This document shows, one piece after another, positions 25,869-34,617 of a stretch of 43,585 nt of DNA (positions are counted from its first letter, which is position 1; each line of letters starts with the position of its first letter). Location of the stretch: positions 4,017 to 47,601 of the forward strand of contig JAQVOR010000008.1 of NCBI GenBank assembly GCA_028702535.1. Reading direction: 5' to 3'. The notes under the pieces are model-generated. The model searched no databases. It was not told the DNA's origin and was given only the letters and a program-made list of their open reading frames with translations. Both the position numbers and the translations under genes were made by a program. The stretch is from Bacteroidales bacterium (GTDB taxonomy: Bacteria; Bacteroidota; Bacteroidia; Bacteroidales; ML635J-15).

Positions 25869-26915
25869 ATGAAAATTAACACAAGTACTGCAATCTTAGA
25901 ATCCTTGGCGATACACTTTGTCGGCAATAAAAACAATGATGAGAATCTTGTTTTATCAAAAACAGAAACTGATTTTACCGATGAATTGGGGACATTATTA
26001 AGCGAGCACTTATTTTCGGCTTTTAAATTTGATGAATTTTATCAATTTTACCACGAAGCTGAGTTGGAGCTTAACGAAGTTTACACTTATGTAAGCAAGG
26101 TCTTTAATGATAACGACGAATTGTACGAACAAAGTCGTAATCTGGCAATGCACTTATTTAAACAAACAACGCATCCAAAAATTAAAGCTGGTGAGTTTTA
26201 TACAATATTATTTAGAGATTGTGAAGTTGATGGCATATTAGTTGACGCAATCGGATTATTTAAAACTGAAACCAAAGATGCATTCTTTAAAGTTAGTGAA
26301 GAAAATAACAATTTTAATTTGGATGTTGAAACAGGAATGAACCTAAAAAAACCTGATAAAGGCTGCATTATTTTCAATACTCAGAAAGATGACGGTTATC
26401 TTGTTTCGATAGTTGACAAAGCGAGTAAAGGCAGTGATGCTTTGTATTGGATTGACGACTTTTTGAATGTTCAGAACAGAAAAGACGAGTATTTTCAGAC
26501 CAAGAACGTAATGAGTTTTTGCAAAAAATATGTTCACGAAAAACTTCCCGAAAAGTACGAAGTATCAAAAGCCGATCAGGCAGATTTGCTAAATAAATCA
26601 ATAAAGTATTTTCAAGAATCGGAGATGTTTGATGTGAATATGTTTGCAGACGAAGTTATTCAAAACCCTGAAATTATTAAAGATTTTAAAACGTACAAAT
26701 CAGATTTTGAAAGTGAGAATGCTATTGATATGAACGAGAGTTTTGAAATTTCAGGGGCGGCAGTAAAAAATCAGTCACGATTTTTCAAAAGTAAAATAAA
26801 GCTTGATAAGAATTTTCATATTTATGTTCATGGCAAACGAGATTATATTGAGAAAGGTTTTGATAGCAGCAATGGACTAAATTATTACAAATTGTATTTT
26901 GAAAATGAAGAGTAA
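25869..26915 (+). CDS. 37-kDa nucleoid-associated protein (NdpA/YejK family)
   Basis: A 348-residue cytoplasmic protein with no signal or TM segment. It matches the Bacteroidota version of the 37-kDa nucleoid-associated family: an N-terminal region on the LESLAIHFVGNK pattern, then NLAMHLFKQTTHPKIKAGEFYTILFRDC-like central strands, and a C-terminal YVHGKRDYIEKGFDSSNG segment. Members bind DNA or locate to the nucleoid in E. coli (YejK). No partner genes are adjacent. It has a -7 box at 25841-25848 and is followed ten bases after its stop by the G-rich array. The physiological role is poorly known. Confidence 0.85.
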   Translation: MKINTSTAILESLAIHFVGNKNNDENLVLSKTETDFTDELGTLLSEHLFSAFKFDEFYQFYHEAELELNEVYTYVSKVFNDNDELYEQSRNLAMHLFKQTTHPKIKAGEFYTILFRDCEVDGILVDAIGLFKTETKDAFFKVSEENNNFNLDVETGMNLKKPDKGCIIFNTQKDDGYLVSIVDKASKGSDALYWIDDFLNVQNRKDEYFQTKNVMSFCKKYVHEKLPEKYEVSKADQADLLNKSIKYFQESEMFDVNMFADEVIQNPEIIKDFKTYKSDFESENAIDMNESFEISGAAVKNQSRFFKSKIKLDKNFHIYVHGKRDYIEKGFDSSNGLNYYKLYFENEE

Positions 26916-26925
26916 GAAAGAGAGA

Positions 26926-26993
26926 AGTGGGGAGTTGGGAGTGGGGAGTTGGGAGTTGGGAGTGGGGAGTTGGGAGTGGGGAGTTGGGAGTTG
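26926..26993. repeat. G-rich heptamer tandem array, copy 1
   Basis: About nine to ten units of the heptamer GGGAGTT, alternating with GGGAGTG, starting ten bases after the stop of the nucleoid-protein gene. The plus strand repeats GGG-N4-GGG, a clear G-quadruplex pattern. The opposite strand gives a false proline/threonine/serine open frame. Confidence 0.85.
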
Positions 26994-27002
26994 ACAAAAG
27001 AG

Positions 27003-27064
27003 GTCATAAGTGGTCCGAAGGCTGCGCCGTCATAAGTGGTCAGAAATAGTCAGGAATAGTCAGG
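27003..27064. repeat. Short direct repeats between the two array halves
   Basis: GTCATAAGTGGTC occurs at 27003-27015 and again at 27029-27041; AGTCAGGAAT then occurs twice in a row. This connects the G-rich heptamer array to the octamer array. Confidence 0.6.
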
Positions 27065-27071
27065 AATGTGC

Positions 27072-27158
27072 CACAGAATCACAGAATCACTAGATTACAG
27101 AATCACAGAATCACTGTATCACTGGATCATAGAATCACTGGATTACTGGATCACAGAG
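27072..27158. repeat. Imperfect octamer tandem array, copy 1
   Basis: About eleven degenerate 8-base units in phase, such as CACAGAAT, CACTAGAT, TACAGAAT, CACTGGAT and TACTGGAT. The consensus is roughly YACWGRAT. It follows the G-rich array in the same order as in the second copy near 42.5 kb. Confidence 0.8.
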
Positions 27159-27194
27159 TAGAAAGCGAAAGTTGCGTTCCGTGTATTTGACTAA

Positions 27195-27770
27195 TTAAAA
27201 CTGAAAACTCGCTTTAATTACTGGATTTGAATATGGCGAATAAGATGATTCATTAAAGTTATAAAGAACCATAAATATTAAGTATGATTTGATTCCTATT
27301 TTGGATTGATATGCGATTCCAGCAAGAGGTGTGTAAACCCATGATGGTTGGTTTGGCAATGTTATTGAATAATAATTACTAATATTCAAATATGATAATT
27401 CCGCATACAACAATAAACCCCCGGCATTATAAATAGGAATAACATCTCCTATATTTTTTATTATAGTAAAAGACGCAAAAACATTAGCACCATAAGATTG
27501 TCCTGAGTAATTGTAATATTTAGATTTTGTCCAATTGTATGTTCCACCGACACCTGCCGACAATCTGTTTGTTAAACGATAACCAACTATTGGATTAAGA
27601 GAAATGTATGTGTAGGTTCCAAACATTAAACCAACATTACCTCCCCAAAACACTCTTTGAGCAGGTGTTGGGTCGTTTTCGAGGTATTGAGCATTAATTT
27701 TATTATTAAATACAAAACTAAAACACAATATCAATATTATTGTAATTGCAATATTTTTAATTTTCATCAT
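27195..27770 (-). CDS. Small outer-membrane beta-barrel-like protein
   Basis: A 191-residue protein from ATG 27770 (MMKIKNIAITIILILCF...); the next ATG at 27767 is as likely, and the upstream TTG is not. A signal peptide (cleavage near INAQ) is followed by alternating amphipathic strands with aromatic residues (GGNVGLMFGTYTYISLNPIVG, RLSAGVGGTYNW) and a C-terminus ending VIKASFQF with the terminal Phe common in outer-membrane barrels. The closest general description is an 8-strand OmpX/porin-like barrel. It is 50 bases behind the GH3 fusion gene on the same strand and might be co-transcribed. The function is unknown. Confidence 0.75.
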   Translation of the reverse strand: MMKIKNIAITIILILCFSFVFNNKINAQYLENDPTPAQRVFWGGNVGLMFGTYTYISLNPIVGYRLTNRLSAGVGGTYNWTKSKYYNYSGQSYGANVFASFTIIKNIGDVIPIYNAGGLLLYAELSYLNISNYYSITLPNQPSWVYTPLAGIAYQSKIGIKSYLIFMVLYNFNESSYSPYSNPVIKASFQF

Positions 27771-27820
27771 CAATATCAACTATTAACAGACATTTTAACA
27801 AAGTTAGCAATTTTAAAATA

Positions 27821-30800
27821 TTATTTAGGATTTACTGTTTTTTTTGCTTTCTCTTTTGCATCAAAACTAATAAAGGACTGGTAAAAAGCCTCTTCGATAT
27901 CTGTCCGGATATTTAGTGTAATAATTTTCCAATTTTCGGCCGATGGACATACTCTGTTTGAATTAAAAACAAAAGCGAAATTATATTTTGGATCAGCCCA
28001 AACCATAGTGCCAGTATATCCTCCGTGCCCATAAGCTAAGTCGCTAGCACTTTCACTACCAATTCCTTTAGATGTATCTCCAGGATTTTTCTTATCAAAG
28101 CCTAATCCTCTTCTGTTAGATATGGGATTAAACTGATATTTTGTAAATTCGTCAATAACTTCTTTCTTTAGAAATTTTTCGCCTCCATACTCACCTCCAT
28201 CCAAATACATTTGCATAATTTTAAGCAAATCGTTTGCATTAGAGAACAATCCTGCATGTCCAGAAACGCCTCCTAGCATTGCTGCACCTTGGTCATGAAC
28301 ATATCCATGCAATAGTTGATTACGAAATAGCATATCATTTTCAGTTGGGACAATTTGATTGGCTGAAAAGCGCCTTAATGGAAGATATCCAGTAGTCCAA
28401 GCACCCAGTTTTGAATAAAAAGTAGAATCTAAATAATTAGGTAATGTCTGTTTTGTTTTAGTTTCAATCATTGAAGCGAAAAGATAAAAGCCTAAATCTG
28501 AATACACATATTTACCATAAGGATTTAAGTCCGAAATACATATTTGTTGGTAAATAGAATCGACAAAAGTTCTATTCATGTACATACCAGCAGCTACCGG
28601 TATTGCGAATGTATCATTATATGCAATACTGTATATTTCGCTTCTTATAATAGTATCACGAATAGTATTTTTATAAAAAGGGACCCAAGATTTAAGTCCT
28701 GCTCGATGTGTAAGAATATCTCTAATTATCATATCCTTTTTATTAGTATTGTTGATTATTGGAAGATGTTGCGAAAGTTTATCGTCAAGCGTAAAAACTC
28801 CATCTCCATAAAGTTTCATAATAGCTGGTAGTGCTCCACTAACCTTAGTAACTGATGCAAGGTCATAGATATCCATATCACTAACTTTAATCTTTTTATC
28901 ATCTGTATGATATCCAAAAGAGCGTTGATAAAAAACAATTCCGTTTCGTGCTGCTGCGACTTGTCCACCAGGAAATGCTCCAGCAACAAGCGAAGCATCA
29001 ATAATTGAATCTATACGCAAAAGGATTTGAGAGTCAGCACCAGCATCTTCAGGAATTTGAGTATATTTCAATCTAATTTTTTCGGTATCATAACCATCTC
29101 CTGACACAAAATTAGAACCTGCACTAACAGGTAGTCGCCCTTTTGCTGGAATACCACCAAAAATTAACTGAGCCGACAAGTCATTAGTAATTTCCCAATC
29201 ATTATAAGATACAATAATTGCACTCATCGCTGATGAGTTTTTAAAAAATGCCAAACTATAAGGATTAGCAAAGACATCAAGAATTAAATTAGTTTCTAAT
29301 GCTAATTTATCAATAAAGTTAACGGTGTTTTCCTGAATTTTAAAATTATTAGAAGGTGATCTCCCAGTTCCATGAACTCCAGCTATTACAACATCGTATT
29401 CTTTTAATTTCTCGATTAATCGTTTTTCTCCAAATTTAATCAGATCATTATTAAAAATATAATTATCAGTTTTCGCATAATATTGCATACGGTTTTGAAA
29501 GCTACTTATTTCGTTAGTGCCAAAAACTATTGTTGCAATATTTAATGTATCAAGGCTTTTTAGAGGTAATATTTGATTTGTATTTTTAACAAGCGTTAGT
29601 GCATTTTCGATTAGTTTTTGTTGCATTATTCTCGCTTGGGGATTATTTAAGTCATCATAAATATTCTCGGTGGATATTTGTTTAAACTCACTTAGTCCAG
29701 CCCAATACTTTGCACGCAAGATTTTTCTACAACGCATATCAATTTCCTCTTGGCTAATCAAACCATTCTCAACAGCTTCTTTGATTTTAGAGATAACCAA
29801 TTCTACGTCGCTAGGGAATAATAATATATCATTCCCTGCTAACAGTGCTAACACGTCATATTCTCCCTGTTTGTAATAAGTTGTAATTCCGCCCATATTA
29901 AGAGCATCAGTAATCACAAGCCCCTTAAACCCAAGCTCGTGTTTCAATAATTGGGTTACAGCTTTTGGCGATAAACTTGTAGGTAGATTTGGCGTTGAAT
30001 CAATTTTTGGGACAAAAAGATGCGACACCATTACAGATGAAATTCCTTTATCAATCAAATATCTAAAAGGATATAACTCAAGACTATCAAGTCGATTACG
30101 GTCATGATATATTACAGGCAAAGACTTATGCGAGTCCACATCGGTATCGCCATGTCCAGGAAAATGTTTTGCAGTAGCGAGAACACGATTATCTTGCAAA
30201 CCTTTCATATAATTATATGATTTAATACAGACATTGTTTTTATCTTCGCCAAAAGACCTGTCGTTAATTACAGGATTAGCCGGATTATTATTAACATCTA
30301 CCACAGGAGAAAAACTTACCTGCACGCCAACTCGTTTCAGTTGACGAGCAAACTCAGCTCCCATATCATAAATTAATTGTTCATCGGTTATTGCACCTAA
30401 CAACATTTGACGAGGATACAAAACGCAAGAATCTAAACGCATACTCAAGGACCATTCTGCATCCATAGAAATCAACAAAGGTACTTTACTAACTGATTGA
30501 TAACGATTTATCAAATCCACCTGTCGAACTGGACCTCCTTGCATAAAAATCAATCCGCCAATTTTATATACACTTATAAGTTTCTCAATATAATCTGCAT
30601 GGGCAGTATTTTTATTAGAATATGCCGGGACCATCAAAAGTTGAGCAATGCGTTCATCAGTCGTAAGTGAATTAAAAACCGAGTCTATCCAAACAGTATC
30701 AGATAAATAAAAAGGTGGATTTATTTTTGTTTGAGCATATAAACGAGTATCAATAATATCAGAAACAGATAAGTTTATAAAACTTAAAATCAAGGTAAAT

Positions 30801-30826
30801 AAAATTATGCCAGAAGTTTTCCACAT
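27821..30826 (-). CDS. GH3 beta-N-acetylhexosaminidase fused to a class C beta-lactamase-like serine hydrolase
   Basis: A 1001-residue secreted fusion. The N-terminal signal segment is at about 1-30. The GH3 domain (about 45-380) has the NagZ motif KHFPGHGDTDVDSH (from K220) and nucleophile D307 (VITDALN). Residues 390-600 form the GH3 C-terminal-type sandwich. The C-terminal serine hydrolase (about 610-985) has SVTK (S658, K661), a YSD and HGGYTGT as the third motif. NagZ-type GH3 removes GlcNAc from peptidoglycan fragments; the second domain is often assigned to penicillin-binding or D-aminopeptidase activity. This fusion is common in Bacteroidota and suggests a periplasmic peptidoglycan-turnover enzyme. 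Confidence 0.93.
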   Translation of the reverse strand: MWKTSGIILFTLILSFINLSVSDIIDTRLYAQTKINPPFYLSDTVWIDSVFNSLTTDERIAQLLMVPAYSNKNTAHADYIEKLISVYKIGGLIFMQGGPVRQVDLINRYQSVSKVPLLISMDAEWSLSMRLDSCVLYPRQMLLGAITDEQLIYDMGAEFARQLKRVGVQVSFSPVVDVNNNPANPVINDRSFGEDKNNVCIKSYNYMKGLQDNRVLATAKHFPGHGDTDVDSHKSLPVIYHDRNRLDSLELYPFRYLIDKGISSVMVSHLFVPKIDSTPNLPTSLSPKAVTQLLKHELGFKGLVITDALNMGGITTYYKQGEYDVLALLAGNDILLFPSDVELVISKIKEAVENGLISQEEIDMRCRKILRAKYWAGLSEFKQISTENIYDDLNNPQARIMQQKLIENALTLVKNTNQILPLKSLDTLNIATIVFGTNEISSFQNRMQYYAKTDNYIFNNDLIKFGEKRLIEKLKEYDVVIAGVHGTGRSPSNNFKIQENTVNFIDKLALETNLILDVFANPYSLAFFKNSSAMSAIIVSYNDWEITNDLSAQLIFGGIPAKGRLPVSAGSNFVSGDGYDTEKIRLKYTQIPEDAGADSQILLRIDSIIDASLVAGAFPGGQVAAARNGIVFYQRSFGYHTDDKKIKVSDMDIYDLASVTKVSGALPAIMKLYGDGVFTLDDKLSQHLPIINNTNKKDMIIRDILTHRAGLKSWVPFYKNTIRDTIIRSEIYSIAYNDTFAIPVAAGMYMNRTFVDSIYQQICISDLNPYGKYVYSDLGFYLFASMIETKTKQTLPNYLDSTFYSKLGAWTTGYLPLRRFSANQIVPTENDMLFRNQLLHGYVHDQGAAMLGGVSGHAGLFSNANDLLKIMQMYLDGGEYGGEKFLKKEVIDEFTKYQFNPISNRRGLGFDKKNPGDTSKGIGSESASDLAYGHGGYTGTMVWADPKYNFAFVFNSNRVCPSAENWKIITLNIRTDIEEAFYQSFISFDAKEKAKKTVNPK

Positions 30827-30926
30827 ATCGAATTATTTTTTTACAAATTTTACAAATTTTGTCATAATAAAATTGAAATATCAAATTCTTTCTTAACAAT
30901 TTAAGGTTAATTGAATAAAATAAATG

Positions 30927-30934
30927 TAAATTTG
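30927..30934 (+). promoter_or_regulatory. -7 box of the histidine kinase gene
   Basis: TAAATTTG matches TAnnTTTG and would start transcription near 30940, about 25 bases before the ATG at 30966. No clear -33 element. Confidence 0.45.
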
Positions 30935-30965
30935 TGTGATTAAGATGAAAATAAAATAAAGAAAG

Positions 30966-33623
30966 ATGTCGAATAAAGATATAACCGAAAAAATCTCTGA
31001 ACTAGAAAAAGAGAACAGCTTACTACGTGAACAGTTACAAAGAATAAGAGATATTTACAACAATACAACCATAGGATTATACAGGACTACACCAAAAGGA
31101 GAAGTTTTAATGGCCAATCCACCACTTATTAAGATGTTAGGTTTTTCATCTTTTGAGGAATTAAAATCACACAATCTGAATTCTGATGGACTAATACGGA
31201 TAAAAGAACGTAAAAAGTTCCAAAAAAGGATGATAAGAGATGGTGTGATAATCGGTAAAGAAGCGACATGGCTCAAAAAAAACGGTGAGGAGATATACAT
31301 TTGCGAAAGTGCTAAAAGCATAACAGATAAGAATGGCACTATACTATATTATGAGGGTACAGTCGAAAACATAAGCGAGCAAAAAATTAAAGAAAAAGAT
31401 TTAGTTGAGAGCGAATTAAAGTACAGTCGTTTGCTTGAGCTATTACCAAGTGGGGTTGTAATACATCAAAACGAAATTGTTTTATACGCCAATGAGTATG
31501 CTAATAATCTTCTTAGATCAATATCTGAAACTTCTATAATTGGAAAGAATGTTTATAGATTTATCCACCCAGATTATCATCAATATGCTAAAAGCAGAAT
31601 TGCTAAAAGTATCGCAGAATTTAAACATGCAACGCTTACCGAAGAAGTTTTCCTTACTATTTCGGGGACTCCTGTTAATGTTGAAGTAATTACAGTACCT
31701 TATAAACAAGATGATGAGGTTTATCTACTTACAGTTTTCTCTGACATTACAGATAGGAAAAAAACCGAGAAGGCTCTAAAACTCTCCGAAGTAACATACA
31801 GGGGTATAATAAACTCAATATCTGAGGCCATATTTATACAAGATATCGATGGTAGATTTATTGATTTGAATAAAACTGCTGAAAATCTATTTGGATATTT
31901 AGTTGATGATTTACAAGATAAAACACCAGCCGATATTGGTGCACAAGATAAAAATGACATAACAAAAATATTAAGTCAAACTCGCTCGGCATTTAATGGT
32001 AAACGTCATATTTTAGAGTTTTGGGGACAGAAATCAGATGGTAATATAATTCCGACAGAAGTAACACTTGTACCTGGCACATATTTTGACAAACGAGTTG
32101 TTATTGCTGTTTTAAGAGATATTACCGAAAGGAAAAAAGCGGAAAGAACAATACATGAAAGCGAACAAAAATATAGGTATCTGATTGATTTTGCAGTTGG
32201 TGGTATTCTTATTGGTACACACGAAGGCATCATAACTGAGGCAAACTCTTATATGTGTGAACTTTTAGGAAGACCAAGAAACGAAATAATCGGCAAACAT
32301 ATCTCTGATGGTATTTTTATCAAAGAAAGTTTAAATGAAAAGCCGTTAAATTTTAATAAAATAAAAAAAGGTGCAACAATCATCAATGAGCGTAATATTT
32401 TAAGGCCAGACGGAAGTACTATCCCTGTAGAAATGCATAGTAAAATGATGCCAGACAACACTTACCAGTCTATTTATCACGATATATCGGAAAGGAAAAA
32501 AGCTGAGTGGGAAATGTTACAAGCTAAAGCTAAGGCCGAAAATCTAAACCTTCATAAAGAGGCACTACTGTCTGCCTTGCCCGATATGCTTTTTACATTT
32601 GATCAAAATGGCGTTATTACCGATTTCTACTCAAATTCTTTGGAACACCTAATCGCAAGATCTGAGACCTTTTTGGACAAAAACATAAGCGAAATAATCC
32701 CAAAAGATATTGCAGATTTGACAAAAAAGAACATAGCAAAAGTCTTAGAGTCCAAGTATATGACCAATTTTCAATATCAAATACAAGCAGAGGAAAAAAT
32801 AGAATATTATGATGTAAAAATGGTTTATTTTAAAGAGAATACTGTTCTAGCACTTATCAGAGACATAACAGAAAGAATGATGCTAATAGAGAATCTTAAA
32901 AAGTCGCAACAAAAAGCCGAAGAGAGCGACAAACTTAAATCGGCATTCCTAAGCAACTTATCGCATGAAATCAGAACTCCCATGAATGGAATTTTGGGAT
33001 TTACTGATCTTCTTAAAGATGATATAACTAAAAACGAAAAATTAGAATATATTGAAATAATTGAAAATAGCAGTAACCAATTGTTATTAATTCTTGATGA
33101 TATTATAGAGATTTCAAAAATCGAGGCTGGTATAATCACAAAAAAAACAGAATCTTTCGATATTTCTAGCCTTGTTAAAAATATACACTCACAAATGCAT
33201 GGTATCTTCTCAAAATCATCTAATGTAAAGTTTATTTTATCTCAAAATCTTCCGTCAAAACCCATAACCTGCATTTCTGATCCTGTAAAATTAAAACAAA
33301 TACTTGTCAATTTTATTTCAAATGCTAATAAATTTACCGAAAAAGGCTATGTCGAGATTGGCTTCGAACAATTATCCGATACTTTTGTCAGGTTTTGGGT
33401 AAAAGACACGGGCATTGGGATTAGCGATGAAAATATCAATAAAATATTTATGCGTTTTGTTCAAATTGAAAATCAATTATCTAATCTTACTAGAGGCTCG
33501 GGGCTAGGATTATCAATTTGTCTTGCTTATACAAAAATACTTGGTGGTGAAATTGAAGTAAAATCTGTACTCGGCCAAGGTGCTTGCTTTTATTTAACAA
33601 TACCGATAATTTCGTTTAGTTAG
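30966..33623 (+). CDS. Cytoplasmic multi-PAS sensor histidine kinase
   Basis: An 885-residue kinase with no signal peptide or TM helix. A short coiled coil (about 8-25) is followed by five PAS/PAC modules (about 25-145, 150-265, 275-395, 400-515, 530-640), each ending in a DIT/DIS-R-K-type PAC. The HisKA box NLSHEIRTPMNG places the phospho-acceptor at H667. The HATPase has the N box NFISNANKFTEKG, D814 in DTGIGIS and GSGLGLS. No receiver domain or response-regulator gene is adjacent, so it is an orphan kinase or signals to an unlinked partner. It is divergent from the GH3 fusion. The signals sensed are unknown. Confidence 0.93.
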   Translation: MSNKDITEKISELEKENSLLREQLQRIRDIYNNTTIGLYRTTPKGEVLMANPPLIKMLGFSSFEELKSHNLNSDGLIRIKERKKFQKRMIRDGVIIGKEATWLKKNGEEIYICESAKSITDKNGTILYYEGTVENISEQKIKEKDLVESELKYSRLLELLPSGVVIHQNEIVLYANEYANNLLRSISETSIIGKNVYRFIHPDYHQYAKSRIAKSIAEFKHATLTEEVFLTISGTPVNVEVITVPYKQDDEVYLLTVFSDITDRKKTEKALKLSEVTYRGIINSISEAIFIQDIDGRFIDLNKTAENLFGYLVDDLQDKTPADIGAQDKNDITKILSQTRSAFNGKRHILEFWGQKSDGNIIPTEVTLVPGTYFDKRVVIAVLRDITERKKAERTIHESEQKYRYLIDFAVGGILIGTHEGIITEANSYMCELLGRPRNEIIGKHISDGIFIKESLNEKPLNFNKIKKGATIINERNILRPDGSTIPVEMHSKMMPDNTYQSIYHDISERKKAEWEMLQAKAKAENLNLHKEALLSALPDMLFTFDQNGVITDFYSNSLEHLIARSETFLDKNISEIIPKDIADLTKKNIAKVLESKYMTNFQYQIQAEEKIEYYDVKMVYFKENTVLALIRDITERMMLIENLKKSQQKAEESDKLKSAFLSNLSHEIRTPMNGILGFTDLLKDDITKNEKLEYIEIIENSSNQLLLILDDIIEISKIEAGIITKKTESFDISSLVKNIHSQMHGIFSKSSNVKFILSQNLPSKPITCISDPVKLKQILVNFISNANKFTEKGYVEIGFEQLSDTFVRFWVKDTGIGISDENINKIFMRFVQIENQLSNLTRGSGLGLSICLAYTKILGGEIEVKSVLGQGACFYLTIPIISFS

Positions 33624-33791
33624 TGTTGGGAATGTTGATTCCAAGTTCTTTGTTTGGGGTTAAACTGTTCTCAGTTCGACTGCGATGCGTTCAGTATAAG
33701 TCGTAAACTCAATTTCGGATGCTGAGTTTATTGATTCTGACAATATAATATATTTTATAAAAATAAAGGTTCTCTATTAATACAAAAACAC

Positions 33792-34559
33792 CTACACCGT
33801 TTTTGATTGTATATATACCTTTGTAAAAATGCTTTTGGTGTACAGTGGGAAATCCCCACGTTGTACCCAGTCGTAGTATGAGGGGTCTTTTTTAAGAACT
33901 TCGATAAGTTTTTGTCCTTTATATTTACCAAAATTGACAATAATATTCTTTTCCTCATCATAAACTAAACGTCCAGCAAAATCGGCATTTTTATTATGAG
34001 CCGAGAGCTCAGCAATTTCGCCGATTGAATTACCAAGGTCTTGATATTTATTGAGTTGAGATTTAAAAACTTCGTAAGTTGCACGAGTATCTGCTTCGGC
34101 AGCATGAGCATTTGTAAGTTCTTTATTGCAGTAAAATTTATATGCTGCTTCTAAGTTACGAGGTTCTTTTTTCATAAAAATTACCATCACATCAATAAAT
34201 TTACGATTTTTAAGATCAATATCTGTTTCGCAGCGCAAAAACTCCTCTGCCAGCATAGGTACATCAAATTTATTTGAGTTAAATCCACCAATATCAGAAT
34301 CTTCAATTATGCTCACAAGTTCTTTTGCAATCATTTTAAAAGTAGGAGCATCTTTCACGTCATCATTAGTAATACCATGTATTGACGTAGATTCTTCACT
34401 AATAGGCATTTCGGGATTAACACGATATGTCTTAACACTCTCGTTGCCATTCGGCAAAACTTTAAGCAAAGATATTTCGACAATGCGATCATTAGAGATG
34501 TTGATGCCTGTTGTTTCGAGATCAAAAAACACAATTGGTTTACGGATGTTAAGTTTCAT
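33792..34559 (-). CDS. DnaQ-family DEDDh 3'-5' exonuclease
   Basis: A 255-residue exonuclease. The DEDDh residues are visible: D13 and E15 (FFDLETTG), D99 (NSNKFDVPML), H152 and D157 (AHAAEADTRATYE). The C-terminal 60 residues contain an NFGKYKGQKLIEVLKKDPSYYDWVQRGDFP segment, seen in some DnaQ-like proteins with a zinc-less quorum/exonuclease add-on domain. It follows dnaN by 58 bases, with a terminator at 34575-34596 between them. A proofreading or repair role is inferred from family and position; it is not necessarily the Pol III epsilon subunit. Confidence 0.9.
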   Translation of the reverse strand: MKLNIRKPIVFFDLETTGINISNDRIVEISLLKVLPNGNESVKTYRVNPEMPISEESTSIHGITNDDVKDAPTFKMIAKELVSIIEDSDIGGFNSNKFDVPMLAEEFLRCETDIDLKNRKFIDVMVIFMKKEPRNLEAAYKFYCNKELTNAHAAEADTRATYEVFKSQLNKYQDLGNSIGEIAELSAHNKNADFAGRLVYDEEKNIIVNFGKYKGQKLIEVLKKDPSYYDWVQRGDFPLYTKSIFTKVYIQSKTV

Positions 34560-34574
34560 TGGAATAGTTTTAAA

Positions 34575-34596
34575 TAAAAAAGGGGCAACTGCCCCT
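34575..34596 (-). terminator. Terminator between dnaN and the exonuclease gene
   Basis: A 6-bp G+C-rich stem AGGGGC/GCCCCT (34581-34586 with 34591-34596) and 4-base loop, followed on the minus strand by TTTTTTATTT. The stem is short, so some read-through into the exonuclease gene is possible. Confidence 0.65.
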
Positions 34597-34617
34597 AATA
34601 TAATTTGTAATTTATAA

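Noticed and set aside
26926-27158. Possible CRISPR array
   Set aside because: Units are 7-8 bases without unique spacers, and no cas gene is near.
33624-33791. Possible terminator or small gene after the kinase
   Set aside because: A 7-bp inverted repeat (AAACTCA/TGAGTTT) is present but not followed by a T run, and the frames are short; the stretch partly resembles the GC-richer repeat.
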